NCBI GenBank assembly: GCA_963765585.1
Contig: CAVXXB010000011.1
Coordinates: 1 to 64,000, forward strand
DNA length: 64,000 bases
Direction: 5' to 3'
Source of the DNA: CAVXXB01 sp963765585
GTDB taxonomy: Bacteria > Calditrichota > Calditrichia > JAJRVZ01
Positions 37,284 through 45,629 of the stretch are shown here, one piece after another. Under the pieces are notes generated by a model that searched no databases, had not been told where the DNA came from, and saw only the letters and a program-made list of their open reading frames with translations. How positions within the stretch are numbered: position 1 is the first letter of the stretch; each line of letters begins with the position of its first letter. The position numbers were made by a program, and so were the translations under genes.

Positions 37284-37760
37284 ATGAATACCATATTCGG
37301 ACACTGGGATTGGTACATTGCCGGTCCGTTAATCGGTTTATTCGTTCCCCTGCTTTTATTGGGGGGAAATAAACCATTTGGAATATCCTCTACCTTTGAT
37401 TACCTGTGTGCTATTGTTGCACCCAAGAATCATAAAGAGTATTTCAAGTCTATTTCCGGGGATAATGCCTGGAAAGTATATCTTGTAGTTGGAATTGCAA
37501 TAGGAGGGTTCATATCTTCCAATTTTCTATCATCGGAACCGGTAAATTTTCTTCCGGATAAATATTATTCACTCACCGGATTTATACAATTATTTGTCGG
37601 AGGGATTTTTGTCGGATTTGGTACACGCTATGCCAATGGATGTACCGCAGGACATTCGATTACAGGGATGTCATTACTAAATATTGGCAGCCTAAAGTCC
37701 ACTATTTCATTTTTTATTGGTGGTTTGATTTATACATATATAAGTATCTACATATTTTAA
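37284..37760 (+). CDS. YeeE/YedE-family sulfur transport protein, first half-transporter
   Basis: 158 residues with four or five membrane helices. The diagnostic motif is RYANGCTAGHSITGMS, whose Cys relays thiosulfate in YeeE. It is half the size of full-length YeeE; the other half is encoded at 38156-38569. Such split pairs (PmpA/PmpB type) import thiosulfate or related sulfur species. A short TTTTGGATTT-type word repeat precedes it at about 37195-37240. It belongs to the metZ-osmC group. Confidence 0.85.
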   Translation: MNTIFGHWDWYIAGPLIGLFVPLLLLGGNKPFGISSTFDYLCAIVAPKNHKEYFKSISGDNAWKVYLVVGIAIGGFISSNFLSSEPVNFLPDKYYSLTGFIQLFVGGIFVGFGTRYANGCTAGHSITGMSLLNIGSLKSTISFFIGGLIYTYISIYIF

Positions 37761-38155
37761 GGATTAGAGATTTGAAATTGTGAATTGGGAATTAGGCACT
37801 GACTATGGCCAATTGCCAATCGCCAATCGCCAATTGTTGTTTTCTCATCTCTAATTTTTAATCAAATATTTATAACTCTGTCCCACCTATGGTGGGAAAT
37901 CTTAAACAACATTTACGATTTTTGTTTTTTTATGATTTTGAATTGTTTACTAATTAGTACCTTAAATGTTTAATTGATTTTTAACCACGAAGCCCTCGAA
38001 GCACACGAAGTAAACTTAATAATTTCTTCTTCGTGCTCTTCGTGAACTTCGTGGTAAATCTTTTAATAGACTCAGAACGGCCAGAGGCCGCCGATCGCCC
38101 TCCGGGCGAGCACTAGGTTCTCTTTGGTTAAAATTATTAATGACAGGAAAATAAA
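37761..38155. repeat. Repeat-filled spacer between the two YeeE half-genes
   Basis: Two elements are visible. About 37762-37865 has GAATTGGGAATTAGG and CCAATTGCCAATCGCCAATC words. 37981-38058 is an inverted repeat with outer arms ACCACGAAG (37984-37992) and CTTCGTGGT (38047-38055), filled with CGAAGCACACGAAG words. No coding sequence was seen. The spacer interrupts what is normally a tight gene pair. Confidence 0.65.
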
Positions 38156-38569
38156 ATGAATAAAAATATATTTTATGCTTTTGCCGGGATAGTTTTCGGA
38201 ATCATACTTACAAAATCCGAGGTCATAAGTTGGTTCCGGATTCAGAGTATGTTTCGTTTTGAAGAACCATATATGTATCTGATAATAGGCAGCGCCGTGG
38301 TGATCGGTGCAGTTTCCGTGATGTTTTTAAAAATAACCGGGATGAATTCCCTCGACGGACAATCTCTTGATTTTAGTGGTAAAACATATCATCAGGGATT
38401 TATTTGGGGTGGCCTGATTTTTGGTGTTGGTTGGGCAATTACAGGTGCTTGCCCGGGTCCAATTTTTGCCCAGGTGGGTAGCGGTGCTTATCCGGCCATC
38501 TTTACTCTGATCGGTGCATTCTTTGGCGCGTACTTATATCACCGGTTTAAGGCCAAACTACCGCATTGA
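38156..38569 (+). CDS. YeeE/YedE-family sulfur transport protein, second half-transporter (DUF6691)
   Basis: 137 residues with four membrane helices. The motif AITGACPGPIFAQVG carries the conserved Cys that lines the sulfur pathway in YeeE. It is the C-terminal half of the split transporter begun at 37284. Together they should take up thiosulfate or another reduced sulfur compound for use by MetZ and the cysteine synthase found further on. Confidence 0.85.
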   Translation: MNKNIFYAFAGIVFGIILTKSEVISWFRIQSMFRFEEPYMYLIIGSAVVIGAVSVMFLKITGMNSLDGQSLDFSGKTYHQGFIWGGLIFGVGWAITGACPGPIFAQVGSGAYPAIFTLIGAFFGAYLYHRFKAKLPH

Positions 38570-38680
38570 AATTGAAATTAGGAATTCAGGAATAGTTAGG
38601 AAAATTTGCAGTTTTTACACTGCTGGTCAAGTACGTTGTCCAATTCTCATCCCTCATTTCTAATTTCTAATTGAGCAAAG
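38570..38680. repeat. Intergenic short-word repeat element
   Basis: Reads AAATTAGGAATTCAGGAATAG on the left and CATTTCTAATTTCTAATTG on the right, imperfect inverted words of the family seen at 28.2, 37.8, 44.3 and 55.5 kb. It follows the second YeeE half-gene; no coding signal. Confidence 0.5.
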
Positions 38681-38823
38681 CACTTTATTCCCGGAATGGT
38701 CCATACTTCCAGCCTCTTTCCTCTGTAGTTTATTCTTAAAAATTATTATATTCCGAAACAATCCATTTCATAATACGTGAATATGATATATAAAAATCCA
38801 TTTTAGAATAAAATGAGGCTTTT

Positions 38824-39735
38824 ATGTCTGCGATTGAATTAGATAATATAACTAAAAGTTTTTCTGAACACCTAGCAGTTAATCAATTATCACTATCCGT
38901 TCCGGAGAAAAGCGTATATGGGTTTATCGGGCCCAATGGTTCGGGCAAAACAACGACCCTGCGAATGATTATGAACATTCTCATGCCGGATTCAGGCGAA
39001 ATCAGAGTCCTCGGCAACAAACTAAAAACCAGTAGCAGCGATCAGATTGGCTATATGCCCGAAGAGCGAGGGTTATATAAACGCATGAAAGTGCGTGAAT
39101 TATTGGTCTTATTTGCTGCGCTGAAAAATAGTGACAATATTAATCAAAGAGTGGATTCATGGTTGGAACGGCTTGATCTGACGGATTGGGCTGACAAAAA
39201 AGTTGAAACCTTGAGCAAGGGGATGAGTCAAAAGGTTCAATTCATTATGACCGTTGTTGCCCAACCCAGTTTAGTGCTCCTGGATGAACCTTTTGCCGGC
39301 CTTGATCCGGTCAACACAGAAGTGATGAAAGATGCGATCATAGAATTACAGAATCTGGGAACAACCATTGTGTTTAGTACCCATGATATGAGCATGGCAG
39401 AGAAAATGTGCGATTTTATCTTTATGATTTATAAAGGTGAAAAAGTCCTCGATGGCACCCTGGCATCCATTCAGGGAAAATACAGTAATGACACAATCCG
39501 GCTCCAGACCGCAAATGAAGCAAACATCCTGCAAAATTTACCGGGCGTTGAATCAGTGAATGATTATGGACAAATGCAGGAACTGCGAATTGCCCAAAAT
39601 GCCGATACAAATTTAATTTTAGAAACCTTACTCAAAAAAACAAAAGTGCAGAAGTTTGAAATCGTAAAACCTTCTTTGCACGATATATTTATCAGAATTG
39701 CGGGTCCCGAAGCAAAGGAGGCTCAAAATGCGTAA
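38824..39735 (+). CDS. ABC transporter ATP-binding protein (NatA-like)
   Basis: 303 residues. Walker A is GPNGSGKTT, the signature is LSKGMSQK, Walker B is LVLLDEPFAGLD and the switch His lies in FSTHDM. A C-terminal extension of about 80 residues (DTIRLQTANEANILQ) is typical of NatA/CcmA-type exporters with ABC-2 permeases. It overlaps the permease gene by eight bases. The substrate is unknown; NatAB relatives export sodium or drugs. Confidence 0.88.
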   Translation: MSAIELDNITKSFSEHLAVNQLSLSVPEKSVYGFIGPNGSGKTTTLRMIMNILMPDSGEIRVLGNKLKTSSSDQIGYMPEERGLYKRMKVRELLVLFAALKNSDNINQRVDSWLERLDLTDWADKKVETLSKGMSQKVQFIMTVVAQPSLVLLDEPFAGLDPVNTEVMKDAIIELQNLGTTIVFSTHDMSMAEKMCDFIFMIYKGEKVLDGTLASIQGKYSNDTIRLQTANEANILQNLPGVESVNDYGQMQELRIAQNADTNLILETLLKKTKVQKFEIVKPSLHDIFIRIAGPEAKEAQNA

Positions 39736-41044
39736 AATATTATTATTTGCAAAGCGAGAATACAAAGCATCGGTGAGAACAAAGGGATTCATCATCGGAT
39801 TAATTATCGCACCAATTATGATGAGCGGTGGATTTATCGCCTTTATTCTGCTTAAAGATCGTGTCGATACCAATGATAAGTATGCCGCCATTATAGATCA
39901 CACCGGTGTGGTTGCCAGCGCACTTATTACTGCCGCAGAAGAGAGAAATAAGGAAGAAATATTCGAATCCGGAACAGGTAAAAAAATTAAACCGGCCTAT
40001 TATTTTAAGATTATTGAGGCAGATACCATTGATCAGAACAGACAATACCTGGAATTGTCAGATAAAGTGCGCCAGGGCGAATATCATGCTTTTATTGTTA
40101 TCGGCCCGGACGTAGTACACCCGGGTGAAAATGAAGAAGCACGAAATGTTAAGTATTATGCAAAAAGTGCGGCAATGGATGATTTCCGTGGTTGGATACA
40201 ATGGCCGGTGAATAATCATTTACGGAAAGTCCGCCTTGCTGATGCCGGTATCGATGAAACCCGGGTCGAAGATCTTTTCCATTGGGTGAACATCAACGGC
40301 ATGGGACTTGTCTCGGTAAATGTGGAAACAGGCGATATCGAAAAAGCACAAAAAGCCAGTCCGATTGAAGCACTGCTCGTACCCATTGCTCTAATGATGA
40401 TTATGTTCCTGATGGTAATGATGAGCGTACCGGGCATGCTAAATTCGGTCATGGAAGAAAAAACACAGCGGATTGCAGAAGTTGTACTTGGGTCAATAAC
40501 GCCTTTTCAATTTATGATGGCAAAACTACTTAGCGGAATCGCCATATCATTAACCAGTTCTTCAGTCTACATTTTCGGTGGATTATTTGTTATCGATATG
40601 ATGGGATTTAACAACTATATCCCCTTTCACGCAATTCCCTGGTTTTTCATATATATGCTACTGGCTGTAATTATGTTTGGTGCCATGTCGGCCGCATTAG
40701 GGTCCACATGCAGTGAGCCAAAAGATGCACAATCACTGACCTTTCCCTCCATTCTCCCGGCACTCATCCCGATGATGATTTATTTTCCGGTTGCGAAGGA
40801 GCCCATGAGCAGTTTTGCAACATGGGTGTCACTGATTCCTCCTTTTACCCCATTTCTAATGGTACTGCGTATTGCGACACCTGAAGGTGTTCCCGGCTGG
40901 CAACCATATGTAGGCCTGTTGGGAATTTTGTTGTTTACATTACTTTTTGTGTGGGCAGGCGGGAGAATATTCAGAGTGGCCATTCTGATTCAAGGTACAC
41001 CACCCACATTAGCAAATATGATCAAATGGGCGTTCCGGGGTTAG
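39728..41044 (+). CDS. ABC-2 type transporter permease (NatB-like)
   Basis: About 438 residues from the ATG at 39728, which has a perfect AAGGAGG site. The first helix (TKGFIIGLIIAPIMMSGGFI) is followed by a large periplasmic domain and then five helices (LMMIMFLMVMMSVPGML to LLGILLFTLLFVWAGGRIF). The segment SVMEEKTQRIAEVVLGSITP is characteristic of NatB/YhaP. It pairs with the ATPase at 38824-39735, giving a two-gene export system. Confidence 0.87.
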   Translation: MRKILLFAKREYKASVRTKGFIIGLIIAPIMMSGGFIAFILLKDRVDTNDKYAAIIDHTGVVASALITAAEERNKEEIFESGTGKKIKPAYYFKIIEADTIDQNRQYLELSDKVRQGEYHAFIVIGPDVVHPGENEEARNVKYYAKSAAMDDFRGWIQWPVNNHLRKVRLADAGIDETRVEDLFHWVNINGMGLVSVNVETGDIEKAQKASPIEALLVPIALMMIMFLMVMMSVPGMLNSVMEEKTQRIAEVVLGSITPFQFMMAKLLSGIAISLTSSSVYIFGGLFVIDMMGFNNYIPFHAIPWFFIYMLLAVIMFGAMSAALGSTCSEPKDAQSLTFPSILPALIPMMIYFPVAKEPMSSFATWVSLIPPFTPFLMVLRIATPEGVPGWQPYVGLLGILLFTLLFVWAGGRIFRVAILIQGTPPTLANMIKWAFRG

Positions 41045-41356
41045 ACAATTACCATTTGGTTTATTATATTTGTTAAGGTGTCACTGGCCAAACAGATTGC
41101 CAGCTTTATCAAATCAGTCTTTCGGTTGGTAACAATAATTGTGATATTTTGATAAGATTTTTAACCACAAAGACACAAAGATTTCATAAGCACAGTTTTC
41201 CAATTAATACTTTCGAACGATAAGCGAATTGCTAAAAATATTATTTTGTGTCTTAGAGTCTTTGGGGTTAATAGAATATTACTCAGAATAATATTTCAAG
41301 AATATAGTAAGAGAATATTTTCATTTAACGATAACTTAAGCGGAGGTAGTTTGAGT
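41045..41356. repeat. Intergenic spacer with inverted AACCACAAAGACAC repeat
   Basis: The left arm at 41161-41180 reads TTAACCACAAAGACACAAAG and the right arm at 41244-41271 reads TTTTGTGTCTTAGAGTCTTT then GGGGTTAA, an imperfect inverted pair about 65 bases apart. It is the same element type as at 37981-38058 and 44283-44445. The tldD promoter should be at the right end. Confidence 0.6.
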
Positions 41357-42898
41357 ATGAAAATGAACAGGAGAACTTTCATAGAAAAAGGATCCAAGGG
41401 ATTGATGACTGCGGGCCTTATGCCATATTTTCTCTCATTTGATTCCGAGCGGGCGTTTGCAAGACCTGGCCCGGGGGGAATGACTCTCACCGACTCATAT
41501 AATCATTTTGGTGTGAGTGAAGAGATGATCAGACAGGTAATGAATGAAGCGCTTTCCAATGGCGGAGATTATTGTGATATCTTCTTTCAACACAAGATCA
41601 GCAATACCATACGGCTTGAAGACAATCTGGTAAATCGAGCATATAGTAATATTGACTTTGGTGTGGGGATCAGGGTAGTTAAAGGTGACCAAACCGGCTT
41701 TTCATTTACCGAAGAGATAACACCCAATGCGATGAAACTTGCCGCAAAAACAGCCGCAAATATCGCCAGTTCAGGAAATAAAAACACAGCTGCACCATTA
41801 AAATTGCATGACCATCCTAATTTTTATCAAATAGAAACACCCTGGGAAAAAGTGGGTATTGATACAAAAATTCCGAATCTGCAAAAAATTAATGACAAGA
41901 TTTTTTCACTGGATAAGCGGGTTATTAAATCCAATATCCGGTTTTATGATTATACCAGCCAGATTATGGTGGCTACATCAGATGGACGAATCACTATTGA
42001 CTACCAGCCGATGGCAGGCATTTCTGCCAGCGTAATTGCCGAGCAAAATGGCCAGCGCGAAGAGAATTATTTTGATCTGTCAGGCAGATATGGTATTGAA
42101 TTTTTTACTCCTGAAAACATGGACCGGGTGGCTTCTGAATCTGTTCGTTTAACTACAACTCTCTTCGATGCAGTAAAACCGGAAGGTGGCGAAATGGAAG
42201 TGGTTCTGGCAGCCGGTAGTTCCGGTATTCTTTTACATGAAGCGATCGGACACGGTATGGAAGCTGATTTTAACCGCAAAGAAGTATCTATTTTTAGTGA
42301 TAAAATAAATAAACCGGTTGCCGAGCCATTCGTAACGATTGTAGATGATGGCACAAATCCAAATATAAGGGGATCATTAAATATCGATGACGAAGGCAAT
42401 GATACCGGAAAAACATACCTGGTAGAGAATGGCATTTTACGATCTTATCTCCATGACCGGATCAGTGCCAAACATTACGGGCTTGAACCAACCGGTAGCG
42501 GCAGGCGACAATCATTCCGCTTTGCTCCTCTCCCGCGTATGAGAAATACCTATATGTTACCGGGCCCGCATAAAAAAGAGGAGATTGTCAGTTCGGTTAA
42601 AAAAGGTATAATAGCCGAAAAATTTACCAACGGCCAGGTGTTTATTGGTGCCGGTGATTTTACTTTTTATGTAAAATCCGGTTATTTGATCGAGGATGGT
42701 AAAATTTCCCGTCCGGTTAAAGATATAAACATCATTGGAAATGGTCCTCAGGTATTAAAAGACATCGTCATGGTTGCCGATGATATGAAGATGGCCGAAG
42801 GCGGCTGGACCTGTGGCAAAGACGGTCAGGGTGTGCCGGTATCAATGGGTCTTCCATCGGTCAAGGTCTCAAAAATAACAGTTGGTGGAACAAGTTAA
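41357..42898 (+). CDS. tldD: TldD-family metalloprotease with a Tat-type signal peptide
   Basis: About 513 residues from the ATG at 41357 (GGAGGT upstream). The N-terminus is a Tat signal: MNRRTFIEKGSKGLMTAG, a hydrophobic stretch (LMPYFLSF) and an AFA-type cleavage site. The TldD body follows, with DIFFQHKISNTIRLED and the zinc motif HEAIGHGMEAD. TldD and TldE form a heterodimeric protease that trims unfolded peptides and, in E. coli, matures microcin B17. Typical TldD is cytoplasmic, so a Tat signal is unusual. The partner is at 42926, 27 bases downstream. Confidence 0.87.
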   Translation: MKMNRRTFIEKGSKGLMTAGLMPYFLSFDSERAFARPGPGGMTLTDSYNHFGVSEEMIRQVMNEALSNGGDYCDIFFQHKISNTIRLEDNLVNRAYSNIDFGVGIRVVKGDQTGFSFTEEITPNAMKLAAKTAANIASSGNKNTAAPLKLHDHPNFYQIETPWEKVGIDTKIPNLQKINDKIFSLDKRVIKSNIRFYDYTSQIMVATSDGRITIDYQPMAGISASVIAEQNGQREENYFDLSGRYGIEFFTPENMDRVASESVRLTTTLFDAVKPEGGEMEVVLAAGSSGILLHEAIGHGMEADFNRKEVSIFSDKINKPVAEPFVTIVDDGTNPNIRGSLNIDDEGNDTGKTYLVENGILRSYLHDRISAKHYGLEPTGSGRRQSFRFAPLPRMRNTYMLPGPHKKEEIVSSVKKGIIAEKFTNGQVFIGAGDFTFYVKSGYLIEDGKISRPVKDINIIGNGPQVLKDIVMVADDMKMAEGGWTCGKDGQGVPVSMGLPSVKVSKITVGGTS

Positions 42899-42925
42899 AT
42901 AACGGTTCAAACATGGAGATACGTT

Positions 42926-44248
42926 ATGGGAAAAGTAAATAGTATTGAATTAGCAAAATGGGCCGTTGATTATGCGATTAAATCAGGCGCTTCTGATGCA
43001 GCGGCCAGTTTATCGAAAAGACGTGATGTTGATATTAGTTATCGTGATGGCTTATTAGAAAATTTAAAAGAATCTACTCAAAACTCACTGGATTTATCAA
43101 TCTATCAGGACCTTAAGTATTCAAGTCATTCAACAAATGATTTGCGCAAAGAGTCCTTACAAAAATTTATCGAAGAGGCAATTGCAGCAACCAAATATCT
43201 GGGGCAGGATAAATATCGGAAATTACCCGATGCAAAATACTATCCTGCAATGGATAAAACAAAATTCAGTCTTGTGGATGATACTTATGAATCCATCGAA
43301 ACCGATCAAAGGATAAAAATAGCCAAAGAAATTCAGGAGATAGCCGTATCCGCCAGTGAAAATATAATATCATCGACTGCGTATTATAGTGATACGAAAT
43401 ATGAGACGGCCCGGGTACACAGCAATGGCTTTTCCGGTCAAACGGACGGTACATATTTCCAGGCCGGCGCAGAGGTGACCGTTCGTGATGGTGAAGCCGG
43501 ACGTCCATCAGATTGGTTTGTGAGCAATACCAGACATTTTAACGAAATACCCGATCTGAAATTTTTAGGCCAGGAAGCGGCGCGAAGGGCCATGCGTAAA
43601 GTCGGACAAAAAAAGATCCCATCCGGGACCTTTGACATGGTAGTTGAAAACCGGTCTGTGCCGAGGTTATTGGGAACGATACGCGGCGCAATGGGCGGAC
43701 GTCAATTGCAACAAAAGAGTTCCTTTCTCGATGGTATGCTGAACAAAAAAGTGGCATCAGATAAATTGACAATTATTGATAATCCCTTTCTTGAAAAAGG
43801 AATTTCTTCCAGATATTTTGATGGCGAAGGTCTGGCTGCCAAAGAACGGATAATGATTGAAAAAGGTGTCTTGAGAAACTATTTTATTGATTATTATTAC
43901 GGACAAAAATTAGGCATGGAGCCTACCAGTGGTTCATCATCAAACCTGTTATTTGCATTGGGCGATCAATCGTTGGATGATATGATAAAATCAGTGGACA
44001 ATGGAATTTTTATCACCGGATTTATCGGTGGAAATTCCAATTCAACCACTGGAGATTTCTCGCTGGGTATTGTTGGTATCCTGATCAAGGACGGTGAACT
44101 GACCCAGGCTGTCAACGAAATGAACTTATCGGGGAATGCAAAAGAATTCTGGATGCAGCTTAAGGAAACCGGCAATGATCCATATCCTTATTCTTCGTAT
44201 CAGGCGCCTTCGATGTTGTTTGCCGATATTGATTTTAGTGGAATTTAA
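42926..44248 (+). CDS. tldE: TldE/PmbA-family protease partner
   Basis: 440 residues, no signal peptide. Features shared with TldE are VDYAIKSGASDAAASLSKR, a central FDMVVENRSVPRLLGTIRG region and the C-terminal FIGGNSNSTTGDFSLGI. TldE lacks the zinc motif and supports TldD. It is co-transcribed with the upstream tldD. As TldD has a Tat signal and TldE does not, TldE could travel as a hitch-hiker or the pair may act in different compartments. It lies 1.4 kb from the peptide cassette but is oriented the other way. Confidence 0.87.
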   Translation: MGKVNSIELAKWAVDYAIKSGASDAAASLSKRRDVDISYRDGLLENLKESTQNSLDLSIYQDLKYSSHSTNDLRKESLQKFIEEAIAATKYLGQDKYRKLPDAKYYPAMDKTKFSLVDDTYESIETDQRIKIAKEIQEIAVSASENIISSTAYYSDTKYETARVHSNGFSGQTDGTYFQAGAEVTVRDGEAGRPSDWFVSNTRHFNEIPDLKFLGQEAARRAMRKVGQKKIPSGTFDMVVENRSVPRLLGTIRGAMGGRQLQQKSSFLDGMLNKKVASDKLTIIDNPFLEKGISSRYFDGEGLAAKERIMIEKGVLRNYFIDYYYGQKLGMEPTSGSSSNLLFALGDQSLDDMIKSVDNGIFITGFIGGNSNSTTGDFSLGIVGILIKDGELTQAVNEMNLSGNAKEFWMQLKETGNDPYPYSSYQAPSMLFADIDFSGI

Positions 44249-44282
44249 GCGGCAAAGGCATTGATTAGCTAATGGATTTTTA

Positions 44283-44445
44283 AAGAATTCACGCAGAGTC
44301 GCGGAGACGCTGAAAAGATGATTAGAGATTAGAAGTTAGAAATTATCAAGCATCAGTACTTGGAACCCGGAATTTGTAATTTAATTCCTAATCTCTAATT
44401 ATAATTTTTCTGCGCTTTGCGGCTCTGTGAGTTTTTTTTAGGCTT
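44283..44445. repeat. Intergenic composite word-repeat element
   Basis: Left arm TTCACGCAGAGTCGCGGAGA and right arm TCTGCGCTTTGCGGCTCTGT are imperfect reverse complements; inside lie GATTAGAGATTAGAAGTTAG and TTAATTCCTAATCTCTAATT, again complementary. It is thus a nested inverted structure. It separates the convergent tldE and cysteine synthase genes and may fold in both transcripts. Confidence 0.6.
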
Positions 44446-44475
44446 TGCGGTTAGCCTTACCGTATCAATCTAAAA

Positions 44476-44901
44476 TCACTTCATATACTCAATTCCTTCA
44501 ACCGGAAACAAACCCGGTTCGGAGAGATAGCGTTCACCGGTATCACAGAAGAAACAGACAATTGTTTTGCCCTTAAATTCGGGACGAAGAGATAATTGTT
44601 CGGCTACCCACACACCGGCACCGGAAGTAGGGCCAACCAGCATTCCTTCAATTTTTGCCAGTTTACGGGTCATCTCATAAGCATCTTCATCCTTAACCAG
44701 GATCAGTTCATCCATATTTTTTTGTGACCGCTTAAAATTTTCAGAAACAAATCCCGGGCCGATGCCAATTAGTTTGTGCTTACCCTGCACTCCTCCAGAA
44801 TATACCGGGCTGGAGGCCGGTTCAAAACCGATAATTTTGTATATCTTTATTTTGTTTTTTAAAATATTGTGACAAGCCATCAAACGTGCCGGATGTTCCA
44901 A
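44476..44901 (-). CDS. cysK: Cysteine synthase, C-terminal part (frameshifted gene)
   Basis: Carries the end of the gene: IIGFEPASSPVYSGG, the substrate and PLP region VGPTSGAGVWVAEQL and TIVCFFCDTGERYLSEPG, the standard cysteine synthase ending. The link to the upstream part passes through a short middle frame (NGLAHIEKTGPEIWELTEGK, VIMGLGTSGTFDG). Removing one base near 44839 gives the conserved KDIKIIGFEPAS. The start of this frame is not a true start. Confidence 0.78.
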   Translation of the reverse strand: MEHPARLMACHNILKNKIKIYKIIGFEPASSPVYSGGVQGKHKLIGIGPGFVSENFKRSQKNMDELILVKDEDAYEMTRKLAKIEGMLVGPTSGAGVWVAEQLSLRPEFKGKTIVCFFCDTGERYLSEPGLFPVEGIEYMK

Positions 44902-44981
44902 GCCCCATTATAACCGCATCTATTTTCCCTTCAGTCAGTTCCCAGATTTCGGGACCGGTTTTTTCGATGTGCGCCAGACCG

Positions 44982-45431
44982 TTAAGCTTCATTAGCATGC
45001 TGATTCAAATAAAAAGTGGTTTTAGGATTGGCTGCACAATAAGCCAGAGCGCGTTCGCGCGCACCCTTGGTGTGCTCGGCGGCCGGTGTCAGATTTATTT
45101 TTGCACCAAAGGCACTGAGGATCTGACGGCGTTCCTGGGTTGCCAGTTCACTCATAAAAATGCGTACTTTAAAACCCATTATCGATCCAATGCTGGCCAG
45201 GGCAATTGCCGTATTACCGCTGCTTACTTCAACGACTTCGGTCTTCTTGGTAATTTTACGTTTTTTAATCGCATCGCGTATCATACTATGAACGGCGCGA
45301 TCCTTGATGGAAGTGGGATTTTTTGTTTCTATTTTTGCGAGAATGCGGCTGGCAGAATTTGGAATGATCTTTTTTAGTTCCAGCATGGGTGTATGGCCAA
45401 TCAATTCACAGGCCGTCTGAGCGATAAACAT
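44982..45431 (-). CDS. cysK: Cysteine synthase, N-terminal part with PLP lysine (frameshifted gene)
   Basis: Start of an O-acetylserine sulfhydrylase of about 317 residues: LIGHTPMLELKKI, the PLP lysine in NPTSIKDRAVHSMI, VSSGNTAIALASIG and the conserved NQHANEA. One extra base near 44984 creates the stop at 44982. Removing it gives NEANGLAHIEKTGPEIW, the normal family sequence. A second extra base lies at about 44839. It makes cysteine from O-acetylserine and sulfide. It is downstream of the tldDE genes but convergent with them. The original gene spans 44476-45431. Confidence 0.82.
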   Translation of the reverse strand: MFIAQTACELIGHTPMLELKKIIPNSASRILAKIETKNPTSIKDRAVHSMIRDAIKKRKITKKTEVVEVSSGNTAIALASIGSIMGFKVRIFMSELATQERRQILSAFGAKINLTPAAEHTKGARERALAYCAANPKTTFYLNQHANEA

Positions 45432-45629
45432 TTTTCCTTCTTTCTATAGTTTTATTTCATATAGTATAATGATCTTTTACAAAATATATTCCCGATATTA
45501 ATGTGGCAAACGAAAGAGTTGTGCATATGTTGCATGGAGATTGCTGGCTCTCGGCTTTCTGCCGTCGCTTTCAGCGAAAGGATTTATACTAAACATAGCC
45601 GATAGCGGAACACCGACAGTCAGATATTA
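45432..45629. other. Spacer at the 3' end of the peptide cassette
   Basis: No gene was seen. It contains short CTCTCGGCTTTCTGCC-type words near 45548-45600. It separates the end of the peptide-modification operon from the cysK start on the same strand, and must hold the cysK promoter. Confidence 0.4.

Noticed and set aside
41357..44248. tldD/tldE as part of the peptide cassette
   Set aside because: They are on the opposite strand, separated by cysK and two repeat-bearing spacers, and TldD/TldE are widespread housekeeping proteins. Linkage is possible but not supported by gene order.
1538..45431. Programmed +1 frameshifting as the cause of the frame breaks
   Set aside because: In four genes the skipped base is the first base of an in-frame stop, as in prfB. 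In the others (HybA, sensor, permease, second cysK break, second FG-GAP break) family motifs place the break well before the stop and there is no common slippery site, so sequence error explains all cases better.
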